Part shown: positions 35,538 to 43,448 of the stretch, in pieces
How the letters are laid out: each line of letters starts with the position of its first letter
Numbering within the stretch: the first letter of the stretch is position 1
Assembly: GCF_003410055.1 (NCBI RefSeq)
Contig: NZ_QUZK01000016.1
Span: 1 to 64,000, forward strand
Direction of reading: 5' to 3'
DNA length: 64,000 nucleotides
From: Wenzhouxiangella sediminis
GTDB lineage: Bacteria > Pseudomonadota > Gammaproteobacteria > Xanthomonadales > Wenzhouxiangellaceae
Position numbers and translations under genes: made by a program
The notes under the pieces: model-generated
What the model was told of the DNA's origin: nothing
What the model saw: the letters and a program-made list of their open reading frames with translations, nothing else
The model's database searches: none

Positions 35538-37253
35538 CTAATGCGCGTCGAATGCGTCCCTGAACAAGCGATCATTACCCTCGAAGGCACCCGGATCGAA
35601 CGGGCCCGCCACGTCCGGAAGCGGCGTATCGTAGGGGCGCTCCTCGCCAAGGAGGTCGAGGGGCGCATAGATCGGGTTGGCGGGGCAGCGATCCACCGCG
35701 CCGGCCAGATCCGCGATATCAAGACGATAGTCCCCCGCCCCCGGATCGATGAAGCCCGGCGTCGTGGAAACGGCCGTCGCGACGTCTTCATTCACGCTCG
35801 CCGCTTCGTGTATAAAGCCGCACTCCACAGTGGGTTCGTTCGAGGCATCGAAATCGGCAACAGGGACTCCACCCGGCGCCTGGACGATGCTGCGACCGAT
35901 GAACGCCTCGCCGAGCGAGTTCAGCTCGAAAACGCGCGTGGCATTGGGGTTGTCGACAATCGTGCTGGCCAGCACTTCCAGCGAGGTGTCGAGTGGCGGA
36001 CTGGAGGAAGGATCGGACTGGTAGAACACGCTCGCGCCGTCGTTGCCGACGACCAGGGCGTTCTCGAAGCGCGCCGTGGCATCCTGGCTTTGCAGGAACA
36101 ACACACTGCCCTGACTCGTCGCAATATTGTCCAGAACGCGCGTGCGTTCGACCGAGAGTGTCGCCGTGCCCACCGAAAACGCACCGCCGAGCGGCGCCTC
36201 GTTCGCCTCGATGGCCGAGCAGGCCTGCGCGCCGGCACAGCGCGGCCGTGTGCCTTCCACGATGACCTCGGCCCCGTTGCGGACCTGGATACCGCCACCC
36301 AGAGAGCCCGACACATTGAATCCCACCAACGCGTTGCGCACGGTCAAGCGGGTATCCGCGCCCACGGCCATGATGCCGCCACCCTGGACAGACGCCTCGT
36401 TCTCGATGATCAGCGGGCGAGGATCCAGACCGGTCAGGCCTTCACCGATGACGATGTCGGTCGGCCCCTGGGTCGAGTCGAGATAGATGCCACCGCCGCC
36501 GAAGGTCGCAGTGTTGTAGCCGACGTTGTAGAAAAGCCCGGCCAGTCCGGTAGCGCCCGAATTGATGAAGCCGCTACAACCGTTGGCGTAGATGCCGCCG
36601 CCTTGCGACGCCGTGTTGTTGGAAATGCCCGTGGCCGAGTAGATCTCCAGCCGCGCCCCGTCTCCGCAATAGATTCCACCGCCTTCCTGCGACACGGCAT
36701 TGTCGATGACGGCAACGTTCTCGCCGAGAATCAGGGTCGCGCCCAGGCTGTCGCCTTCCACCCGAACTCCCGCGCCCCGGATGGCGCCGGTTACGTTCTG
36801 GATGGTTACGTTTCGCAGGTTGACGTCCGTGCCGGACACATAGAGCCCGGAAGCCGTCAGTCCGGATGCATTCTGGATCGTGAGATTCGCCAGGGTGACG
36901 CGCTTGCGTTCGATGGTGTTGCGAACATCGATAACCTGGGTGTTCGCCCCGCCGCCGTCGATCACGGTGTTGTTGTTGGTGTCCGGAAGCGCCGAACTGC
37001 ATTCGGCGTATCCACCCTCCATCAGGAACGCCTTCTCGAAGGCTTCGACCGAAACGCCGTTGTAGGTCCCCGAACGGGCGACCCGGATCACGTAGAGATC
37101 ACCTTCGGGAACGTTCAGGGGCACGGCGTCGACCGCATCCTGAATCGAACTGAAGTCGCAATCGCCGGTTCCGCCCACGGTGATCAAGGCAACCGCAGCG
37201 CTGAGCGGCTGGGTCAGTGCGATGCAAAGAAGGAAAAACGCATATCGAATCAT
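35538..37253 (-). CDS. Secreted beta-helix protein with F-x-D-x-F-D tail
   Basis: A 571-residue exported protein. A signal peptide (FFLLCIALTQPLSAAVA) precedes a parallel beta-helix with units such as RVTLANLTIQNASGLTASG and RLEIYSATGISNNTASQGGG, similar to polymorphic outer-membrane repeats. Several cysteines (CDFSSIQDAV, AECSSALP, CAGAQACSA) may form disulfides. There is no C-terminal helix; instead the protein ends LFRDAFDAH, the short tail shared with other secreted proteins here. The ATG at 37253 lies about 30 bases after a TATACTTTC element. Likely surface-exposed or released; substrate unknown. Confidence 0.85.
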   Translation of the reverse strand: MIRYAFFLLCIALTQPLSAAVALITVGGTGDCDFSSIQDAVDAVPLNVPEGDLYVIRVARSGTYNGVSVEAFEKAFLMEGGYAECSSALPDTNNNTVIDGGGANTQVIDVRNTIERKRVTLANLTIQNASGLTASGLYVSGTDVNLRNVTIQNVTGAIRGAGVRVEGDSLGATLILGENVAVIDNAVSQEGGGIYCGDGARLEIYSATGISNNTASQGGGIYANGCSGFINSGATGLAGLFYNVGYNTATFGGGGIYLDSTQGPTDIVIGEGLTGLDPRPLIIENEASVQGGGIMAVGADTRLTVRNALVGFNVSGSLGGGIQVRNGAEVIVEGTRPRCAGAQACSAIEANEAPLGGAFSVGTATLSVERTRVLDNIATSQGSVLFLQSQDATARFENALVVGNDGASVFYQSDPSSSPPLDTSLEVLASTIVDNPNATRVFELNSLGEAFIGRSIVQAPGGVPVADFDASNEPTVECGFIHEAASVNEDVATAVSTTPGFIDPGAGDYRLDIADLAGAVDRCPANPIYAPLDLLGEERPYDTPLPDVAGPFDPGAFEGNDRLFRDAFDAH

Positions 37254-37281
37254 GGGGTTGCCTTTCTCGGATCCACCTCGG

Positions 37282-37290
37282 GAAAGTATA
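37282..37290 (-). promoter_or_regulatory. TATACTTTC -10 element upstream of the beta-helix gene
   Basis: TATACTTTC on the minus strand, about 30 bases before the ATG at 37253, is identical to the element before the LamG gene at 31653. The preceding 15 bases are G-rich in both. This may be a shared promoter of the surface-protein island. Confidence 0.5.
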
Positions 37291-37360
37291 GACCTCGCCT
37301 CCCCCGATTACCAGAAACGCCGGTAGGGGTGCGGCACCCGACTTTCGGAGTCCAGTTGGG

Positions 37361-37696
37361 TCACCCCGCCTGATTCAACGCGAAACTGAGCAGCCAGCGA
37401 TTCCCGCGTTCGATCCGCGAGACCTCATGCTCGTACAAATCCGGCCGAAACAGGATGAATCGACCGAACAGGTTGAAAATGCTCTTGTCGCAGATGAACC
37501 GACCCCCGGCCTTCGGTTTGACGAGCACCCAGTTGAACTTGTAGAGCTTGCCTTCGGCCACCATGTCGACATGCCGCACGATGCGGTGACCCGCAGAATA
37601 GCGAACCAGGTAGATGTTGAGGCGTTTGGACCGGAAGAGAATTCGGGTCTTGACCAGGTCTTGCATGGCAGGGGCGATCACTGTTGAGGCTCTCAT
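37361..37696 (-). CDS. Very small 2OG-Fe(II) oxygenase-like protein
   Basis: A 111-residue protein that looks like a minimal 2-oxoglutarate/Fe(II) dioxygenase core. The candidate iron ligands are H42 and D44 in RHVDMV and H90 in YEHEV; R100 in GNRWLLSFAL fits the 2-oxoglutarate-binding arginine. Between them runs KFNWVLVKPKAGGRF, which resembles the double-stranded beta-helix. The usual domain is larger, so the N-terminus may be missing or the start mis-set; the frame is open upstream to 37924 but that part looks non-coding. It is divergent from an LpxL-like gene. Substrate unknown. Confidence 0.6.
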   Translation of the reverse strand: MRASTVIAPAMQDLVKTRILFRSKRLNIYLVRYSAGHRIVRHVDMVAEGKLYKFNWVLVKPKAGGRFICDKSIFNLFGRFILFRPDLYEHEVSRIERGNRWLLSFALNQAG

Positions 37697-37834
37697 CCTC
37701 GCACGCCGGCATAGATCATGTCGACGGACAATCGCCGGGTCGGGCACTGGAAGTCGAGCCGAGCCCGGCGTCCATGGCCGACGCCCCCATGATAAGTTGC
37801 GACCCAGCTGCCCAACTCTGGAGCACCGCCGAAT

Positions 37835-38740
37835 ATGACCAGCGGACCGAAGCGCTCGATTCTCGTCCGAGCCCGCCACGCCGTCGAGCTGGCCGCGCTG
37901 CGCGCAGTCTCGGTCGTGCTTCATGCAGCCCCGCGGTCGGCTGCCCTCGCGCTTGGCAGGTGGATCGGCCGGACCGCCTGGCTGCTTGGGGTGCGCCGCC
38001 GGCGTGTTCTGGAGAACCTGGCGATTGCCTTTCCAGAGCTCGACGACAACGAAAGGAAGCGGATAGGCCGGGCATCGGCAGAGAACTTCGGTCGGACCGT
38101 CGCGGAGTTCCTCCGCTTTCCCGGCGGAGACCGGGCCGCGGTAGGCGAACTCGTGGAATTCCGTGGCCTCGAGCCGCTACTTCGACTCAGGGACGAGGGC
38201 AAGAGCGCCGCCCTCGTGACCGGCCACCTCGGCGCATGGGCGCTCTATGTAGCCGCCCTCGCCGCCAGCGGCGTGCGGCCCGCCCTGCTCGTCGGCAAGC
38301 AGACCAACCCCGGCGTCGACCGGCTCATCCTGGAGCTGCCGGGCACCGCGGTGACCTTCATTTCCAAGGGGCGTTCGGCGCCGCGCCACATGCTCGAGGC
38401 GATCCGATCGGGACGGTTGATGATCATGGTCGCCGACCACTATTCCTCCGACCAGAAAGTGCGTGTCGATTTCATGGGCAAGCCCGCCTACACGCTGCCC
38501 CTGCCCGGCGCCCTGGTCGAAAAGCACGGTCTGGCGCTGTTCCGGATGACGGGCCGGCGCATCGACGGCGGCCGGCATGTTGTCGACATCACGCCGATCC
38601 CTCTCGAGGAACTCGACGATCGGGACGAAATGCGCCTGCATGTGGCCCAGCGCATGAACCAGGCGCTGGGCGAGGCGATCCGGGACTGTCCCGAACAGTA
38701 CTTCTGGTACCACAACCGCTGGAAGCACCGCGACCGCTGA
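37835..38740 (+). CDS. LpxL/HtrB-family lysophospholipid acyltransferase homologue lacking the catalytic acid
   Basis: A 301-residue inner-membrane protein of the lipid A late acyltransferase family. The family shape is present: an amphipathic N-terminus, VRRRRVLENLAIAFP, the H-motif, ADHYSSDQKVRVDFMGKPA and the C-terminal EQYFWYHNRWKHR. The active-site motif should be H-x4-E, as in GHFGNWE; here it is GHLGAWA, with Ala136 (codon GCG at 38240-38242) in place of Glu. A one-base change from GAG would explain it. So the protein may be inactive, have shifted its chemistry or act as a partner. The ATG at 37835 is supported by the conserved start. It may be followed by the Sm-like protein gene. Confidence 0.85.
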   Translation: MTSGPKRSILVRARHAVELAALRAVSVVLHAAPRSAALALGRWIGRTAWLLGVRRRRVLENLAIAFPELDDNERKRIGRASAENFGRTVAEFLRFPGGDRAAVGELVEFRGLEPLLRLRDEGKSAALVTGHLGAWALYVAALAASGVRPALLVGKQTNPGVDRLILELPGTAVTFISKGRSAPRHMLEAIRSGRLMIMVADHYSSDQKVRVDFMGKPAYTLPLPGALVEKHGLALFRMTGRRIDGGRHVVDITPIPLEELDDRDEMRLHVAQRMNQALGEAIRDCPEQYFWYHNRWKHRDR

Positions 38741-38835
38741 ATCGTGTCACCCACACGTGCCGGTTTCTTTCCGGGCCCGATCTCCGCTATCCTCGGTAAG
38801 ACCATCCGTAAAAAAAGCATGCCCCGGGGAGATAC

Positions 38836-40242
38836 ATGAAAAGGTTGCTGCTGCTCGTCGTGATCGGCTTGATCCTGCTGGCCGTCGGCGTCAACTGGTA
38901 CTACACCCGCCAGGTTCGGGACCAGCTCGATCAAATGGCCAACGCGGTCAGCATGTTCGGCACATTGTCATACGACAGCGTCCGCCTGTCGCCGGGCGGC
39001 GCGGTCAACATCAACGACCTTTCGTTTCAATTGCACCAGGGCCGGGGCGGCGTTGACGTGGGCCGAATCTCGCTGCAGACCGCCAACCTGCTGGCCCTGT
39101 TCACCCTCGAGGGCAAGCTCGAAAGCGGCCGACTCCCCGAATCGCTGGGCGTGAGCGTCAAGGATGTCCGGTTTCCGCTCGACGGCGCGCTCGCGAGCAT
39201 GTCGCGCCAGATGCCGGGCGGCACATCGCCGACATTCGCCTCGGGCGTGCCGTTCGACGCCGCGGGCTGCGACGGGCGCACGCAGTTCAGCGCAAACGAC
39301 CTGATGCACATGGACTATTTCGACATCCGCGCCGACGTCGAGGTCCACTACCAGCTGATCGACGACGGCAATCGCCTGCGCTTCTATGCCAGCGCGCGCA
39401 CTTACGACGCCAGCGCAATCCACCTGGACGCCACGATCGACCTGGCGGCGGGCTCGCTGTCGACCCTCGACCTGGCGCGTTCGATGGAAAACGCACGACT
39501 GAGTTCGTTTTCGCTGGAATACGAGGACCTCGGCTACTACGAACGCATGCTGGCCTTCTGCGCCGAAGAAATGGACATGAGCCGATCGGAGTACCTTGCC
39601 CATCACCTCGAGGCCTGGAAGCAAGCGTGGGCGCGCTTCAATGCAGAAGCCGGCCCGGACCTGGTCGCCGCCTACGAATCCTTCCTGAACGACCCGAAAC
39701 AGATCAGCGTGAGAAGCGACGCCGAAACCAGCGTGTCCTTCGACGGCATCGAAAACTACACCATGTCCGGCCTGCTCGAGCGCATGAACGTACGGCTTGT
39801 GGTTAACTACGGCGACCCGCAGCCGCTGGACATCAAGGCGCCGGAGTCTCCACGCCAACGCATCGCCTCCGCTCCAACACCGGCCTCGGATCCGATACCG
39901 GCCTCCGCTGAAGCGCCGACCGATACGCAAGACACGGCCGCGGCGTCCAAACCGGACGACGCAACGACGCCTGCCCGGGCCGAAAGTGCCGACACCGGAA
40001 CAACGGAAGAAGCGACGGCCGAACCGGCTTCGCGGTGGGTCAGGGTCGAGCCTGCGGAACTCGACGCCTACCGCAATGACCGCGTGCGTATCCGGATGCG
40101 CTCCGGCGACAGCTACGCCGGCCGGCTGGAAAGAGTCGATGCCGACAACGTCCATATCCGCGTCGAAGGCGTCGGCGGCTTCTACATCCGCCCGCTCGCA
40201 CTCGAGGAAATCCGGGAAGTGGAAGTGTACGGGGGCTTCTGA
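38836..40242 (+). CDS. Membrane-anchored protein with C-terminal Sm-like domain
   Basis: A 468-residue protein that I do not recognise as a whole. Residues 4-23 form a transmembrane or signal-anchor helix, placing the rest in the periplasm. Residues about 25-330 hold a large alpha/beta region with two cysteines. A Pro/Ala/Thr-rich linker (about 335-400) leads to a C-terminal domain (about 402-466) with RIRMRSGDSYAGRLERVDADNVHIRV, which has the look of an Sm/SH3-type small beta barrel. GGGGAGA supports the ATG. It follows the LpxL-like gene by 95 bases. Its function cannot be stated. Confidence 0.7.
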   Translation: MKRLLLLVVIGLILLAVGVNWYYTRQVRDQLDQMANAVSMFGTLSYDSVRLSPGGAVNINDLSFQLHQGRGGVDVGRISLQTANLLALFTLEGKLESGRLPESLGVSVKDVRFPLDGALASMSRQMPGGTSPTFASGVPFDAAGCDGRTQFSANDLMHMDYFDIRADVEVHYQLIDDGNRLRFYASARTYDASAIHLDATIDLAAGSLSTLDLARSMENARLSSFSLEYEDLGYYERMLAFCAEEMDMSRSEYLAHHLEAWKQAWARFNAEAGPDLVAAYESFLNDPKQISVRSDAETSVSFDGIENYTMSGLLERMNVRLVVNYGDPQPLDIKAPESPRQRIASAPTPASDPIPASAEAPTDTQDTAAASKPDDATTPARAESADTGTTEEATAEPASRWVRVEPAELDAYRNDRVRIRMRSGDSYAGRLERVDADNVHIRVEGVGGFYIRPLALEEIREVEVYGGF

Positions 40243-40253
40243 GGCCGAGGACC

Positions 40254-41408
40254 TCAGTCCCACCAGAGCCCCAGGGCACGATGGGTCCGGAGCCAGCGGC
40301 CGAGCACCTTCAGCCCGAAGTCCTCGTCGTCCGGATCGAGTCCGTCGAGCAACTGTTTCATGTCGTCCGGCAGGCCGCGACCGGTCTCTTCGAACTGTTC
40401 GGCCGCTTCGGTCATCTCCCCGAAGCCCTGGTCGACGATGTCGGGGCAGAACGCGTAGACCTCGCGCGCGAAGGCATCGAGATCCTCGTCCAGGCGGTCG
40501 AACTGGACAGTGAAACTCCCATCCGTGCGGACATCCACCAGGTGAATGCCGAATCGATCGTCCCATTGCATCAATCGATCGACGATGGCATCGGTATCGA
40601 GATCGTAATTGGCGGCATCGACGCCGCTCTGGTAGAGGGACAGGTACTTGGCCTTCGGCCCGCCTTCGCGCGCTTCAGGCGGAATGCCGCCCTTGACTGC
40701 TCCGGCGCCCTGTTCGACCAGCCAGTCGGCAATCTCGTCGTGACCGGCATCGCGAGCGATGCGAGCGGCCGTCCAGTCGGGATCCGGCGGTTGCGTGCGG
40801 TCGAGATCGGCTCCGTGACGCACCAGCAGTTGCACCAGGTCGAATCGGCCCTTGTCGGCGGCAGACATGAGGCAGCCCGTGCCGTGGTCCTCCACAGCCG
40901 CGCCGTCGGGCGGCGCGCCGTGTTCTAGAAGCAGCGCAGCGACCTCGGCATGCCCCATTCCCACGGCCGCTCCCAGCGGACAGAGCTCACGGGAGACGGG
41001 ACTCTGGCCGGCATCCAGCATGGCTCGAACACCATCGACATCGCCCCGCCTTGCCCGGTCCCAGAGGTCGAACACGCCCTGTTGAGCCTTCGACGCTCCG
41101 GCCTGCTCCAGGATCTCCCGAATCTCGGCCATCTCCTCGGCCACGACGCGATCATCGGCCCGCGAAATGCACGCCAGCCATGGCGTACAGCCCCGATCAT
41201 CCGGCCGGCTGGGATCGGCGCCCAGCTCGATCAGGGCACGAACGGCTTCCGGCTCGCCCATCCCTCCGAGTATCGCTTCGGTCATCGGCGTGCGGCCCTC
41301 GGAATTCGTTAGCACGGCATCCAGGTCCAGCCCTTCCTCGTGCGCTTCCCGAAGCAATTCCACCTGGCCGAAAGCCACGCCCTGAATCACCTTGATCTCG
41401 GAATCCAT
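40254..41408 (-). CDS. Ankyrin-repeat protein with C-terminal DUF4253 domain
   Basis: A 384-residue cytoplasmic protein. Residues about 1-225 contain five or six ankyrin repeats (for example GRTPMTEAILGGMGEPEA, LGAAVGMGHAEVAALLLEHG and DKGRFDLVQLLVRHGADLD). The C-terminal part (about 280-384) ends in ALGLWWD and contains WDDRFGIHLVDVRTDG and VYAFCPDIVDQG, which fits DUF4253. The ATG at 41408 has AGGAGAA upstream. Bacterial DUF4253 proteins are linked to immunity or stress loci, but no partner toxin is seen here. It is convergent with the Sm-like gene. Confidence 0.82.
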   Translation of the reverse strand: MDSEIKVIQGVAFGQVELLREAHEEGLDLDAVLTNSEGRTPMTEAILGGMGEPEAVRALIELGADPSRPDDRGCTPWLACISRADDRVVAEEMAEIREILEQAGASKAQQGVFDLWDRARRGDVDGVRAMLDAGQSPVSRELCPLGAAVGMGHAEVAALLLEHGAPPDGAAVEDHGTGCLMSAADKGRFDLVQLLVRHGADLDRTQPPDPDWTAARIARDAGHDEIADWLVEQGAGAVKGGIPPEAREGGPKAKYLSLYQSGVDAANYDLDTDAIVDRLMQWDDRFGIHLVDVRTDGSFTVQFDRLDEDLDAFAREVYAFCPDIVDQGFGEMTEAAEQFEETGRGLPDDMKQLLDGLDPDDEDFGLKVLGRWLRTHRALGLWWD

Positions 41409-41556
41409 CGACTCGATTCTCCTGCGGCTTGTGTTCAAGTAAGCACACATTGCCACCGATGACCAATCGATTCAGCCCCGGGATAGCCGGCGACCCGGCT
41501 CGCGAGCAACAGGCACGTTCGGTTGTCTTCCTGATGGATCGATGTCGGCACCCTCA

Positions 41557-41584
41557 CCCCCCCGGTTCGCGACAACCAGGGGGG
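41557..41584. terminator. G/C-rich hairpin downstream of putP
   Basis: A run of seven C and GGTT pairs with AACC and, after one A, six G around the loop CGCGAC. It lies 13 bases past the stop of the proline symporter, on the minus strand. There is no T run on the downstream side, so it may be a 3'-end stabiliser rather than a classical terminator. Confidence 0.5.
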
Positions 41585-41596
41585 CAGCGACACGTC

Positions 41597-43087
41597 TCAG
41601 CGTTCGATGTGCTGATACTCTCCGGCATCTCTGGTGGCCAGGCTGACCACCATGATGGCAACCCAGGAAAGAATGAAGCCCGGGATGATCTCGTAGACGC
41701 CGGGGCCACCCAGGAACGAGCTGTTCCAGCCCATGGCAATCCAGATCATGACGGTCAGCGCACCCACCGCCATGCCGGCAATGGCACCGGCGCCGTTTGT
41801 GCGCGGCCACATCAGCGACAGGATGATCAGTGGCCCGAAGGCGGCGCCGAAGCCTGCCCAGGCGTTGCTGACCAGGGCCAGAACCTGCGAATCCGGATCG
41901 GAGGCGATCGCCAGCGCAACCAGGCCGACAAGCGCGACGCAGATACGGCCCACGAGAACGCATTCGGCCTCCGACGCCTCCCTGCGGAGGAACAGACGAT
42001 AGAAGTCTTCCGTGAGCGACGAAGAAGAAACCAGCAGTTGACTGGAAATCGTGCTCATGACGGCCGCAAGCAGCGCCGCGTAGAGGAAACCGGTCACCAA
42101 CGGGTGGAACAGCAGGTCGGAAAGGATAATGAAGATGGTCTCCGGATCTTCCAGTGTCATGCCGTTACGAACAACGTAGGCATGGCCGAAGATCCCCAGG
42201 GAGATCGCACCGATCAGCGCGATCGTCATCCATCCCATCCCGATGTTCCGTGCGGTCGGAACATCCTCCACAGTACGAATCGCCATGAAGCGGACGATGA
42301 TATGCGGTTGGCCGAAATAGCCAAGGCCCCAGGTCACGGCAGACAGCCAGCCGATGAAAGTCAGCCCCTGGGTCCACGACAACAAGGAGGCATCGACTTC
42401 GTTGAGCGTTTGAGAAGCCTGCTGGTAGCCCCCGCCACCTTCGCCCCATAGAACAACGGCCGGCATGATCACCAGCGCCAGCATCATGATGCAGCCCTGA
42501 ACGAAGTCCGTCATGCTGACAGCCAGGAAGCCGCCGACAACCGTATAGATCAGGACGACACCCAGTGTAATGATGATCCCCGTGGAGTAATCACTCAGCC
42601 CGCCGAAGTTGAAGATCCCGGCAAACGCGCTTTCGAAAAGCTTGCCGCCGGCAACCAGGCCGGAAGCGGTGTAAACCGCGAAGAAGACCACGATCACCAC
42701 CGCAGACACGGTGCGCAGGGAAAGCGCCCTTGTCGGGAACCGATTGGCAAGGAAAGCGGGGATGGTGATGGCATTGCCGTAGTGAACCGTCTGTTCGCGA
42801 AGGCGGGGCGCAACCAGAATCCAGTTGAACAACGCGCCGACCAAGAGCCCGATCCCGATCCAGGCAGCCCCCAGACCGGATGCATAAACGGCCCCGGGCA
42901 GGCCAAGGAGCAGCCATCCACTCATGTCGGAGGCACCGGCAGACAGTGCGGCCACCTTCGGGCTGAGCGATCGGCCACCCAGCATGTAGTCCTCGGACGA
43001 AGACGTGGATGTGCGCATCGCGTAAATGCCGATGGCGATCATCAGGACAAAGTACCCAATGAGACTGATCCAGACACCGATATCCAT
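41597..43087 (-). CDS. putP: Sodium/proline symporter PutP
   Basis: A 496-residue sodium:solute symporter (SSF family) with about thirteen transmembrane helices. Typical PutP parts include SSEDYMLGGRSLSP, SAGASDMSGWLLLGLPG, GNAITIPAFLANRFP and GWLSAVTWGLGYFGQPHI. The serine-rich segment SSQLLVSSSSLTEDFYRLF is the sodium and substrate region of helix 8. The ATG at 43087 has GAGGG six bases upstream. Proline is taken up for osmoprotection or as carbon and nitrogen source; a putA gene is not in the window. It is divergent from the MASE1-GGDEF gene. Confidence 0.94.
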   Translation of the reverse strand: MDIGVWISLIGYFVLMIAIGIYAMRTSTSSSEDYMLGGRSLSPKVAALSAGASDMSGWLLLGLPGAVYASGLGAAWIGIGLLVGALFNWILVAPRLREQTVHYGNAITIPAFLANRFPTRALSLRTVSAVVIVVFFAVYTASGLVAGGKLFESAFAGIFNFGGLSDYSTGIIITLGVVLIYTVVGGFLAVSMTDFVQGCIMMLALVIMPAVVLWGEGGGGYQQASQTLNEVDASLLSWTQGLTFIGWLSAVTWGLGYFGQPHIIVRFMAIRTVEDVPTARNIGMGWMTIALIGAISLGIFGHAYVVRNGMTLEDPETIFIILSDLLFHPLVTGFLYAALLAAVMSTISSQLLVSSSSLTEDFYRLFLRREASEAECVLVGRICVALVGLVALAIASDPDSQVLALVSNAWAGFGAAFGPLIILSLMWPRTNGAGAIAGMAVGALTVMIWIAMGWNSSFLGGPGVYEIIPGFILSWVAIMVVSLATRDAGEYQHIER

Positions 43088-43448
43088 AGAATCCCTCGCT
43101 TGCTGGGAGCCGGATGATGCTCCGGCCCGTGAAGTGCGCTTGGAAAAGCCCGGCCTCCCAGCCGCGCATTCCCTTTTCCCTTCGTCGCTATCCAGCATAC
43201 CTGCCTTGCCAGGCCATTGAAAGCCAGATCAGAATGGCCACCCGGATGCATCCCGTTGAGCCTGGAACACCGCCGGCCTCGAAGCCCGACCCCGGGCTGA
43301 CAGCAAGGTGATAATCTAGAATGAGCGAGTCTGCCTAGCCGGAACAGCCATGACCTCGAAGGCCTCCCCCCGGACGGAGCCAGCCGGCATCCGGGCCGGC
43401 GTTAGCGCGGTGGACTGATCCCAGGGAACCAAGGGGGCCAAGAGAGCC
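43088..43448. other. Divergent control region of putP and the MASE1-GGDEF gene
   Basis: A 361-base non-coding stretch. Near putP lies an inverted repeat GCCGGA-TGATGC-TCCGGC, and nearer to the GGDEF gene GCCGGC-ATCCGG-GCCGGC. A GATAATCT sequence around 43309-43316 could be part of a -10 element. No gene was recognised in it. Confidence 0.5.

Noticed and set aside
41557-41584. Hairpin as an attachment site or origin element
   Set aside because: It is a single G/C hairpin just after a gene stop, with no repeated partner, integrase or replication gene nearby.
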